From a virus: a stretch of 64,000 bases of DNA. A program made the position numbers and the translations under genes. The DNA lies in IMG/VR virus record IMGVR_UViG_3300042472_000301, positions 28,901-92,900 of that record; one strand, given 5' to 3'. Positions 57,334 to 64,000 of this stretch are shown piece after piece. Each line of letters starts with the position of its first letter. Positions within the stretch are counted from its first letter, which is position 1. The notes under the pieces were generated by a model, which made no database searches, was not told the DNA's origin, and saw only the letters and a program-made list of their open reading frames with translations.

Positions 57334-59076
57334 ATGGCCGATGTCAGGATCACAGCCCTACCCGCAGCTCAGGCCATCACAGGCACTGAGCTAGTGCCTG
57401 TCGTCCAGAACGGATTAACGGTTCAAACGACTGTCTCTGCGATTACCTCGAGCCCCTCGCTCACGCAAACATTTTTGACTGTTGGCCTGCAAACAACGCT
57501 GCCCAATAGCCGTTACTTCTCAACAGGCGTCGGGCTCGGCATCACAGACGGTGGTGCGCAAGGCGCGTATGCGATCAGTTTAAACGGCACTAGCGGCTCA
57601 TTAGAGACCGCAGGCACGGGCATCGTTGTTAAGACTGCTGCTAATACCATCACAGCACGATCGTTCGCTGTGAGCGGTTCTGGGCTGTCTTTGACCAACG
57701 GTAGCGGGGTAAGCGGTGACCCAACGCTCGCTTTGAGTGGTTTACCATTAGTCCTTGCAAACACGGTTGGCACGGGCTTATTGGCGGTCAACGGCGCGGC
57801 ACTTACGCCACTCACGATTACAGGCACTGCTAATGAAATCGCGGTCACAAGTGGCGACGGCGCAAGCGGCAACCCGATTATTGGCATTGCAACAAACCCA
57901 GTGCTACCGGGCACAGCCGCGGTGCAGGTACCAAGTGGCACGACCGCGCAACGCGCAGGCGCTGTTGGCGCGTTCAGGCTTAACTTAGACACAAACCTAT
58001 TTGAGGGCTTTAACGGCTCTTGGAACTCTTTTGCAGCGGGCTCAGGCGTCACCTCAATTTTAACGGGCACGGGATTAACAGGCGGTCCGATCACCTCCAC
58101 GGGCACGATTGCAATTGACTCAACGGTTGCCACGCTCGCAGGCACCCAGACGCTCACCAACAAGACGATTAGTGGCGCGAGCAACACGCTGAGCAATATT
58201 GCAAACGCATCATTGGCCAACTCTGCCATCACGATCAACGGCAACTCAGTCAGCCTTGGTGGCTCGACCACCGTGACAGCAACGGCGTCTAATCCACTTA
58301 CAATAGGCACTGGGCTTTCAGGTACAAGCTACGACGGCTCTGCTGCTGTGACTGTGGCGATTGCCAACACCGCGGTGACCGCTGCGGCGTATGGTTCTGC
58401 CTCGAGTGTGGCAACGTTTACCGTTAATGCTCAGGGTCAGTTAACGCTGGCTGCGTCGACAGCAATTGCGATTGCTGCGTCACAAGTCACTAGCGGCACG
58501 CTTGCAATTGCTCAGGGCGGTACAAATAGCTCCGCCACGCCGACTAATGGTGGTGTTGGTTACGGTACAGGTACGGCGTATGCGTTTTCTGCGGCAGGCA
58601 CATCAAGCGAGGTTTTAATCTCTGCAGGTGCAGCGTCGCCTACTTGGGCAAGTCAGTCAAGTCTAGCGGTTGGTACGTCTACTAACCTTGCAGGCGGTGC
58701 AACTGGATCATTGCCTTACCAGTCAGGCGCTGGTGCAACGACGTTCTTGCCTACAAGCACGAACGGTTACATCTTGACCTTGACCGCAGGTTTACCTTCT
58801 TGGCAACCAGCCCCAGCGTCTGGTGTTACAACATTTAGCGCAGGCACCACAGGTTTAACACCTAGCACTGCAACAAGCGGTGCGGTAACCTTAGCAGGTA
58901 CTTTAGCAATCGCTAACGGCGGAACAAATGGCACTGCCACGCCGACTAATGGTGGCGCGGCTTACGGAACAGGGACTGCTTACGCTTTCACTTCAGCTGG
59001 TACCGCTGGGCAAGTTCTAACATCAACAGGTGCAGGCGCACCAACTTGGTCAGACATTTCTGGAGGTACATTCTGA
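57334..59076 (+). CDS. Tail fibre protein with modular repeats
   Basis: A 580-residue, Thr/Ser/Gly/Ala-rich beta protein. N-terminal MADVRITALPAAQAITGTEL is a common fibre base motif. ATLAGTQTLTNKTISGASNT is a standard shaft segment. Later segments repeat TLAIANGGTNGTATPTNGG and YGTGTAYAFTSAGTAGQVLT, also found in the next gene. There is no terminal chaperone domain. The stop overlaps the next start, so fibre parts may be made as separate chains. It probably forms part of the tail fibre shaft. Confidence 0.78.
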   Translation: MADVRITALPAAQAITGTELVPVVQNGLTVQTTVSAITSSPSLTQTFLTVGLQTTLPNSRYFSTGVGLGITDGGAQGAYAISLNGTSGSLETAGTGIVVKTAANTITARSFAVSGSGLSLTNGSGVSGDPTLALSGLPLVLANTVGTGLLAVNGAALTPLTITGTANEIAVTSGDGASGNPIIGIATNPVLPGTAAVQVPSGTTAQRAGAVGAFRLNLDTNLFEGFNGSWNSFAAGSGVTSILTGTGLTGGPITSTGTIAIDSTVATLAGTQTLTNKTISGASNTLSNIANASLANSAITINGNSVSLGGSTTVTATASNPLTIGTGLSGTSYDGSAAVTVAIANTAVTAAAYGSASSVATFTVNAQGQLTLAASTAIAIAASQVTSGTLAIAQGGTNSSATPTNGGVGYGTGTAYAFSAAGTSSEVLISAGAASPTWASQSSLAVGTSTNLAGGATGSLPYQSGAGATTFLPTSTNGYILTLTAGLPSWQPAPASGVTTFSAGTTGLTPSTATSGAVTLAGTLAIANGGTNGTATPTNGGAAYGTGTAYAFTSAGTAGQVLTSTGAGAPTWSDISGGTF

Positions 59077-59792
59077 TGGCACAAAGCGGCTTTACCCCAA
59101 TCAAACTTTACCTCTCGACGACCGCGGCGGCAGTGCCTACGGCTGGCAACTTAGAGCCCGGCGAGTTAGCGATCAACAACAACGACGGCAAGCTCTTCTA
59201 CGAAGACAGCTCGGGCGTTGTTCAAGTCATTGCCACAAAGGCGTCTGCTGCTAATTCTTTTTCCGCTGGCACAACAGGTCTCACGCCTAACACTGCTACT
59301 ACTGGTGCAGTAACCTTAGCGGGTACGTTGGCTTTAGCAAACGGTGGAACAAATGCCTCGCTGACGGCTGTAGCAGGTGCGGTGCCTTACTCCTCGGCAT
59401 CTGCGCTTGCTTTGACAGCGGCGGGTACAGCAGGTCAGGTCTTAACGTCAAACGGCGCAAGCGCACCTACATGGTCTACTCCTGCGGGTGGCGTGACACT
59501 TGCCAATGACACATCAACAACTTCTAACCTTTACCCCACATTTGCTGCGGCAACCTCTGGCTCTGTGTCTACTATTTACACGGGCAATGCAAACTTGCTG
59601 TACAAGCCAAGCACGGGCGAGCTTCAGTCAACAGCTTTGGTCGCAAGTAACGGCATCGTGGTAAACAGCGCAACAGTCGCAGCCAACTACACGATTGCAT
59701 CGGGTAACAACGCCATGTCTGCGGGTCCTGTGACGATTAACTCTGGCATTGTGGTCACGGTTAGTTCAGGTTCGGTCTGGGTGGTCGTGTAA
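59076..59792 (+). CDS. Tail fibre module protein
   Basis: A 238-residue protein from ATG 59076 (TGATG overlap). SGFTPIKLYLSTTAAAVPTA and GNLEPGELAINNNDGKLFYE form the standard N-terminal fibre module. TLALANGGTNASLTAVAGAV and GTAGQVLTSNGASAPTWS repeat those of the previous gene. C-terminal SGNNAMSAGPVTINSGIVVT is a right-handed beta type capping segment often seen in fibres. Probably a fibre shaft or side fibre. Confidence 0.75.
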   Translation: MAQSGFTPIKLYLSTTAAAVPTAGNLEPGELAINNNDGKLFYEDSSGVVQVIATKASAANSFSAGTTGLTPNTATTGAVTLAGTLALANGGTNASLTAVAGAVPYSSASALALTAAGTAGQVLTSNGASAPTWSTPAGGVTLANDTSTTSNLYPTFAAATSGSVSTIYTGNANLLYKPSTGELQSTALVASNGIVVNSATVAANYTIASGNNAMSAGPVTINSGIVVTVSSGSVWVVV

Positions 59793-60850
59793 TGGGACTG
59801 CGACTCAAAGCCTTCGCTCTAGGTACGGTTGAGGTCAACCCTGTTGACACAGCATCTAACGTGTCTGTGAACGTGCAGGCAGCGAACGGTGTCTTGTCGT
59901 ATGCAGACTCAGCGACTGGCGGTTTATATTTGCCATCAGGAACAACGGCACAGCGTCCTGCAAGTCCTGCAACAGGGCAGATGAGGTTCAATACCACGCT
60001 TGGCTACGCTGAGTTTTATGCGTTGGGGAATTGGTTCGCTGTGGGTGCTACGCCGACTCTTGCTATATCGTATTTAGTTGTGGCGGGCGGTGGTGGTGGT
60101 GGTGCAAGAGGTGCAGGTGGTGGTGGGGCAGGAGGGTTTTTAACAAGCACCACAATGTTAAGTTTAGGCACAACATATACAGTTACTGTTGGTGCTGGTG
60201 GTGCGGGTGGAGTCACTTCCGCCAAAGGCGCTCAAGGTTCTGATTCTGTATTTAACTCTATTACATCAACAGGTGGCGGTGGCGGTGGTACTTATGATGC
60301 TGCACCATCTAGTGGCGGTGGTTCTGGCGGCGGTGGTGGCGATAATGAAGCAAATAGCAGCGGCGTCGGCGCAACTGGAACTAGCGGTCAAGGAAATTCA
60401 GGCGGGACAGGCGCAAATAGCGCCCCTGCGTATGTTGGCGGCGGTGGGGGCGGCGCAGGCGCAGTAGGTGGAAATGCAAATACCGGAACAAATACTGGTG
60501 GTAGTGGTGGTGCTGGTACAGCTTCTAGCATTACAGGAACATCTGTTACTTATGCCGGTGGTGGTGGTGGTTCTAGCTTTAGTGGCACAGGCGGTAGTGG
60601 TGGTGCGGGCGGCGGCGGGGCGGCATTTACGGGGAACACAAATGGAGCAGCAGGTACAGCAAACACCGGCGGCGGCGGCGGTGCGGGTGGTTATCCAACA
60701 TCAACAGGCGGTGCTGGCGGCTCAGGCGTAGTCATCCTATCAGTACCCACGGTGTACTACTCAGGCACAACCACAGGATCACCAACTATTACTACCTCTG
60801 GCTCAAATACGATATTAAAATTTACCTCGTCGGGTTCTTACACGGCATAA
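59792..60850 (+). CDS. Glycine-rich tail adhesin
   Basis: A 352-residue protein. Residues about 30-85 contain the attachment module LPSGTTAQRPASPATGQMRF and YAEFYALGNWFAVG. From about residue 92 (SYLVVAGGGGGG) to 330 come Gly-rich repeats, with TYTVTVGAGGAGGV and SGVVILSVPTVYY. As in T-even gp38-like tips these are likely polyglycine II helices. One of three tandem paralogues. Ends with ILKFTSSGSYTA like the 1397 protein. Receptor recognition is inferred. Confidence 0.78.
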   Translation: MGLRLKAFALGTVEVNPVDTASNVSVNVQAANGVLSYADSATGGLYLPSGTTAQRPASPATGQMRFNTTLGYAEFYALGNWFAVGATPTLAISYLVVAGGGGGGARGAGGGGAGGFLTSTTMLSLGTTYTVTVGAGGAGGVTSAKGAQGSDSVFNSITSTGGGGGGTYDAAPSSGGGSGGGGGDNEANSSGVGATGTSGQGNSGGTGANSAPAYVGGGGGGAGAVGGNANTGTNTGGSGGAGTASSITGTSVTYAGGGGGSSFSGTGGSGGAGGGGAAFTGNTNGAAGTANTGGGGGAGGYPTSTGGAGGSGVVILSVPTVYYSGTTTGSPTITTSGSNTILKFTSSGSYTA

Positions 60851-60859
60851 GGAATAGAT

Positions 60860-61882
60860 ATGGCAGGCTCAATTAAGTTGAACGCACCATTAGGCGGAAG
60901 TGTCACACTCAACGCTGTGGACACCGCATCGAACTTTGTAATGACCGTACCTGCTGCGGCTGGCATCTTAATTAACGCTGACTCTGCTACGGGTGCTGCA
61001 CAACTTCCTGTTGGCACTACGGGGCAGAGACCTGCTTCGCCTGCTACTGGGCAGACTCGGTACAACAGCACGACAAATGCGCTTGAGATTTACGCAAATG
61101 GTGCTTGGGGCGCAATTAACGCGTATACGGGCAGTTATCTTGTTGTTGCAGGTGGCGGTAGCGGCGCTGGGTATATCGGTGGTGGCGGTGGCGCAGGTGG
61201 TTTGTTAACAGGAACAATGACTTTTTTTGCTAGTTCTGTGTATACGATAACAATTGGCGCAGGCAGTCCTGCATCAAGTAGTGGTGGTGTTGGGGCAAAC
61301 GGGTCAAATTCTACCGCGCTTGGTTTAACCCTTCTAGGCGGCGGCGGTGGCGGTAGCTATGTTGTAGCCCCATATACAGGTCTTGCTGGTGGGTCAGGTG
61401 GTGGCGGTTCTCAATCGCAAGCGGGCGGTGCAGGCACATCCGGTCAAGGAAATGCGGGAGGGTCAGGGAACAATACTGGCGCTAATCAGTATGGCGGGGG
61501 CGGAGGTGGTTCTGGTGCTGTGGGCGCAAATGCAAGCACAATTGCGGGAGGAAACGGCGGCGCAGGAACTTCAAGTTCTATTTCGGGTTCGGCAGCGTTT
61601 TATGCAGGCGGCGGCGGCGGGGGTACTGGCGGTGGTAGCACACCGGGTACTGGTGGCGCAGGCGGCGGCGGAGCTGGTGCTGCATCTGGTGCTGGTACAG
61701 CAGGTACGGCGAATACCGGTGGTGGTGGTGGTGGCACAGTAACCGGAATTAGTGGAGCAGGCGGTTCAGGCGTAGTCATCATCTCCTACGCTGGCGCACA
61801 ACGTGCTACTGGTGGAACCGTAACTAGCTCAGGCGGCAACACAATCCACACCTTCACCACATCTGGCACATTTACGGCGTAA
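60860..61882 (+). CDS. Glycine-rich tail adhesin, tandem paralogue
   Basis: A 340-residue protein. The N-terminal MAGSIKLNAPLGGSVTLNAV and LPVGTTGQRPASPATGQTRY plus ALEIYANGAWGAI form the shared attachment module. From about residue 92 it is Gly-rich (SYLVVAGGGSGAGYIGGGGG to SGVVIISYAGAQRATGG). The ending HTFTTSGTFTA is shared with the next gene. Variation between the three copies is concentrated in the Gly-rich loops. Confidence 0.78.
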   Translation: MAGSIKLNAPLGGSVTLNAVDTASNFVMTVPAAAGILINADSATGAAQLPVGTTGQRPASPATGQTRYNSTTNALEIYANGAWGAINAYTGSYLVVAGGGSGAGYIGGGGGAGGLLTGTMTFFASSVYTITIGAGSPASSSGGVGANGSNSTALGLTLLGGGGGGSYVVAPYTGLAGGSGGGGSQSQAGGAGTSGQGNAGGSGNNTGANQYGGGGGGSGAVGANASTIAGGNGGAGTSSSISGSAAFYAGGGGGGTGGGSTPGTGGAGGGGAGAASGAGTAGTANTGGGGGGTVTGISGAGGSGVVIISYAGAQRATGGTVTSSGGNTIHTFTTSGTFTA

Positions 61883-61892
61883 AGGAAAGAAC

Positions 61893-62849
61893 ATGACAGC
61901 ATATGTAGGCGGCTCAACAGGATTTGGCCCACCATCATGGACAACAGCAGGTCGCCCCGGCAGTCCTGTCTTAGGTCAGCTTGGTTGGAATACAACTTTG
62001 GCACAACTTGAGGCTTACAACGGCGTAAGTTGGCAGACGCTTGCGTCAACTGCATATTCTATTGACAGTTTAGTTGTAGCTGGCGGCGGTGGTGGGGCGG
62101 GTATTTCGGCAGGTGATGTTGGCGTTGGTGGAGGTGGCGCAGGTGGTGTATTAGTAGGGTCTGCCGCTTCTGTAAGCCCCGGGACTTCCTATACCGTCAC
62201 TATTGGCGCAGGCGGCGCAGGCGGCGCAGGATCACTTTCTATTACAGGAAAGGGAACTTCCGGCAGCAATTCATTGATAACTTCAATTGCAACTGCAATC
62301 GGCGGAGGTGGTGGTAGCAACAGATATTTTTCTGCTGATTCTGGCGGTTCGGGTGGTGGTGGATCATTTGGTACTGGTTTGCCCGGCTCAGGCACTGCTG
62401 GTCAAGGATTTGCAGGTGGCACAGGAACAGCCACAGTGAATTACGGCGGTGGTGGCGGCGGTGGTGGGAGCGCTTTGGGCGGAACAGGTACAGCAAGTGT
62501 TGGCGGTAATGGCGGTGCAGGAACGTCAAATGCTTATTCAGGCGCTTCGGTAACTTACGGCGGCGGCGGAGGAGGTGGAATTGCTGGTGGTACAACAGCC
62601 GGAACTGGCGGAGCGGGTGGCGGAGGAAATGGTGGCGCTGTTGCTGCGGGTTCAGCGGCTAGTGTAAACACCGGAGGTGGTGGTGGTGGTGCAGGGTCTA
62701 ACGGCGCTCAAGTAGGTGGCGCTGGTGGTTCAGGAATTGTCATCATCCGTTATACAGGTACTGTTGCTAGAGGCACAGGCGGCACAATCACCATTACAGG
62801 CGGTTACGTTATTCACACATTTACAACTAGCGGTACATTTACAGCATGA
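61893..62849 (+). CDS. Glycine-rich tail adhesin, tandem paralogue
   Basis: A 318-residue protein. Short N-terminal module GRPGSPVLGQLGWNTTLAQL, EAYNGVSWQTLAS; then Gly-rich blocks (SLVVAGGGGGAGISAGDVGV to SGIVIIRYTGTVARGTGG) and HTFTTSGTFTA. The stop overlaps the HNH gene start. Third of the tandem adhesin genes. Its attachment module lacks the PSGTTAQRP start and looks shortened. Confidence 0.75.
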   Translation: MTAYVGGSTGFGPPSWTTAGRPGSPVLGQLGWNTTLAQLEAYNGVSWQTLASTAYSIDSLVVAGGGGGAGISAGDVGVGGGGAGGVLVGSAASVSPGTSYTVTIGAGGAGGAGSLSITGKGTSGSNSLITSIATAIGGGGGSNRYFSADSGGSGGGGSFGTGLPGSGTAGQGFAGGTGTATVNYGGGGGGGGSALGGTGTASVGGNGGAGTSNAYSGASVTYGGGGGGGIAGGTTAGTGGAGGGGNGGAVAAGSAASVNTGGGGGGAGSNGAQVGGAGGSGIVIIRYTGTVARGTGGTITITGGYVIHTFTTSGTFTA

Positions 62850-63334
62850 TTACGCAAGAGCGCCTGAAAGAACTTTTTGACTACCAAGACGGGCAACTGA
62901 TTTGGAAAGTCAAGAAGGCTCGTGCAAACAAGGGTGATATTGCTGGTTGCAATGCACTAGCTAATGGCATTATGTATCGCCAAACCAAGATTGATGGCAA
63001 GCAGCATCGAGTTCATTGTTTAGTGTTTTTGTTGCACCACGGTTATTTGCCAAAACAAGTAGACCATATTGATGGTAACGGTTTAAACAACAGAATTGAA
63101 AACTTGCGAGCAGCAGACGCTAGTAGCAATGCGCTTAATTCAAAAATAAAATCATCAAATACATCAGGATGCAAAAATGTTTATTGGCATACTGAAGCAA
63201 ACAAATGGTTTGTAAGAATTACTTTAAAAAACAAATTGTATAGTTTTGGTATGTATGACGATTTAGAATTAGCAGATTTAGTAGCAACAGAAGTTCGTAG
63301 CAAATTTCATGGGCAGTTTGCCCGTCATTTTTAA
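62846..63334 (+). CDS. HNH endonuclease with AP2-like DNA-binding domain
   Basis: A 162-residue protein. HRVHCLVFLLHHGYLPKQVD continues into HIDGNGLNNRIENLR, the HNH_3 motif with D73-H74 and N78. The C-terminal part, SNTSGCKNVYWHTEANKWFV then TLKNKLYSFGMYDDLELAD, is an AP2-like DNA-binding domain. The HNH-AP2 combination is typical of free-standing phage homing endonucleases. Codons are A/T-rich compared with surrounding fibre genes, supporting recent arrival. It sits between an adhesin and its companion protein, positions that are duplicated at 1397-2619 without an HNH gene. Confidence 0.9.
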   Translation: MITQERLKELFDYQDGQLIWKVKKARANKGDIAGCNALANGIMYRQTKIDGKQHRVHCLVFLLHHGYLPKQVDHIDGNGLNNRIENLRAADASSNALNSKIKSSNTSGCKNVYWHTEANKWFVRITLKNKLYSFGMYDDLELADLVATEVRSKFHGQFARHF

Positions 63335-63344
63335 GGAGTATATT

Positions 63345-63725
63345 TTGAGCCACTACGCCAAAGTCGTTGACGGTAAGGTTGTATCAGTTATCGTTGCAGA
63401 AGCAGAATTTTTTGATACGTTTGTAGACTCTTCGCCCGGCGCTTGGGTCAAGACCTCATACAACACCCGTGGCAACGTCCACTATGTGCCTGACAGCAAC
63501 ACCCCAAGCGCAGATCAGTCAAAGGCACTGAGAGGCAACTACGCAGGCGTGGGTTATCACTACGACCCCGTAGCAGACGTTTTTTATGCACCACAGCCCT
63601 ACGCATCATGGGTACTAAGCCCATTGACTTTCTTGTGGGAAGCGCCTGTTGCTATGCCTGCTGACGGTAAAGCGTATGAGTGGGACGAAGCCACGACATC
63701 GTGGAAAGAATTGGTTACGGCTTAG
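63345..63725 (+). CDS. Conserved fibre-cassette protein (paralogue of the gene at 2215)
   Basis: A 126-residue protein from TTG 63345, with AAGGAG six bases upstream. An earlier in-frame ATG at 63309 lies within the HNH gene and has no ribosome site. SHYAKVVDGKVVSVIVAEAE, VKTSYNTRGNVHYVPDSNTP, DQSKALRGNYAGVGYHYD and FYAPQPYASWVLSPLTFLWE match the protein at 2215 block by block. The family is frequent in phages and its function is unknown. Confidence 0.75.
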   Translation: MSHYAKVVDGKVVSVIVAEAEFFDTFVDSSPGAWVKTSYNTRGNVHYVPDSNTPSADQSKALRGNYAGVGYHYDPVADVFYAPQPYASWVLSPLTFLWEAPVAMPADGKAYEWDEATTSWKELVTA

Positions 63726-63731
63726 AAAAAT

Positions 63732-63917
63732 ATGAAAGATAAACAACTGAAAGCTTTGTGTGAACAAGCTGGAATGGAATGTAGCTTGGGTCATTGGTAT
63801 GTCACAGATGCAAACCTTGAAAAGCTTGTCAGGTTGGTTGCCGAAGACACGGCATTGCTTCACAAATTGCGTAGTGATGTAACCACTGTTTCAATATCAC
63901 CAGACACAACACAGTAA
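63732..63917 (+). CDS. Small protein, unknown function
   Basis: A 61-residue protein. MKDKQLKALCEQAGMECSLG, ANLEKLVRLVAEDTALLHKL. The opening resembles small early proteins such as that at 24733 (ERLKELAEQAGLEE...), so it may be a displaced relative inside the late region. The start has no obvious Shine-Dalgarno site. Function unknown. Confidence 0.6.
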   Translation: MKDKQLKALCEQAGMECSLGHWYVTDANLEKLVRLVAEDTALLHKLRSDVTTVSISPDTTQ

Positions 63918-63926
63918 GGAAAGATC

Positions 63927-64000
63927 ATGGCTCTTGACGTACAAGGTACAGACTATTTAAAACTGCCGGTAGGTACTACGGGTCAACGTCCGTCTGTTCC
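63927..64000 (+). CDS. Tail fibre protein, N-terminal fragment
   Basis: The frame begins at ATG 63927 with AAGGAAAG upstream and runs off the window. The visible residues (ALDVQGTDYLKLPVGTTGQR, then PSVP) match the attachment module of the adhesin genes at 59792 and 60860. Probably another glycine-rich or shaft fibre gene. Confidence 0.7.
   Translation, partial: MALDVQGTDYLKLPVGTTGQRPSV

Noticed and set aside
57513-58310. A 265-codon minus-strand frame, Val/Pro/Leu-rich
   Set aside because: It lies antisense to the Thr/Ala/Gly-rich fibre gene. Such proline/valine-rich frames are the usual mirror of ACN/GGN-rich sequence.
1-64000. Temperate lifestyle
   Set aside because: Cro-like regulators and operator sites are present, but no integrase, excisionase, CI-type repressor with cleavage domain or attachment site is seen. 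The missing part of the genome prevents a firm statement either way.

Overview
The window is almost entirely a tailed double-stranded DNA phage genome with a short (podovirus-type) tail. The evidence is a complete head-packaging run (small and large terminase, portal, scaffold, HK97-fold capsid), P22/SU10-like adaptor and nozzle proteins, large Ala/Gly-rich ejection-type proteins, and no tape measure, sheath or tail-tube genes. A GH108 endolysin beside a 3TM-type holin points to a Gram-negative host. A freshwater betaproteobacterium is plausible, but the sequence does not prove it. I see no integrase, tRNA or CRISPR array. Both ends of the window cut through tail genes, so this is probably most of a circularly permuted genome opened inside the tail cluster.

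Layout. 1-10.2 kb (+): end of a nozzle/stabilisation protein, a cassette of fibre/adhesin genes, three ejection-type proteins, then the lysis genes. 10.3-22.5 kb (+): an adaptor, a fibre protein, a second nozzle-like protein, a 1,493-residue virion protein and three more ejection-type proteins. 22.5-31.1 kb (-): a tightly overlapping early operon. Its promoter-distal part holds many small proteins. Its proximal part holds family B DNA polymerase, Enc34-type ssDNA-binding protein, a Cas4/RecB-like nuclease and a small helical protein. 31.1-35.6 kb (+): a Cro-like regulator, primase-helicase, an iteron-rich candidate origin, VRR-NUC nuclease and SNF2 helicase. 35.6-38.0 kb (-): a second early block with DUF932 and small proteins. 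38.1-64 kb (+): terminases, a 2,070-residue polyvalent protein, portal, a GroES-like co-chaperonin, scaffold, capsid, adaptor, and an array of fibre and glycine-rich adhesin genes interrupted by an HNH-AP2 endonuclease.

How it fits together. Minus-strand early transcripts start at promoters carrying a shared 13-bp inverted repeat (TTNACNNNGTNAA, six copies) and usually run into a shared leader (AAACACGGAG). This looks like a phage regulon under one repressor, most simply the 60-residue Cro-like protein at 31146. Replication proteins from both strands flank the iteron cluster at 33.81-34.08 kb. Late genes have their own signals: an extended -10 promoter before the terminases, and a hairpin-rich leader before the capsid operon with a strong terminator after it.

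The most unusual items are the iteron cluster, the operator set, a small early gene whose N-terminus matches 33 residues of this phage's own capsid protein (14 identities), a 243-nt hairpin-rich untranslated stretch ahead of the polymerase gene, and two parallel sets of neck/ejection genes.
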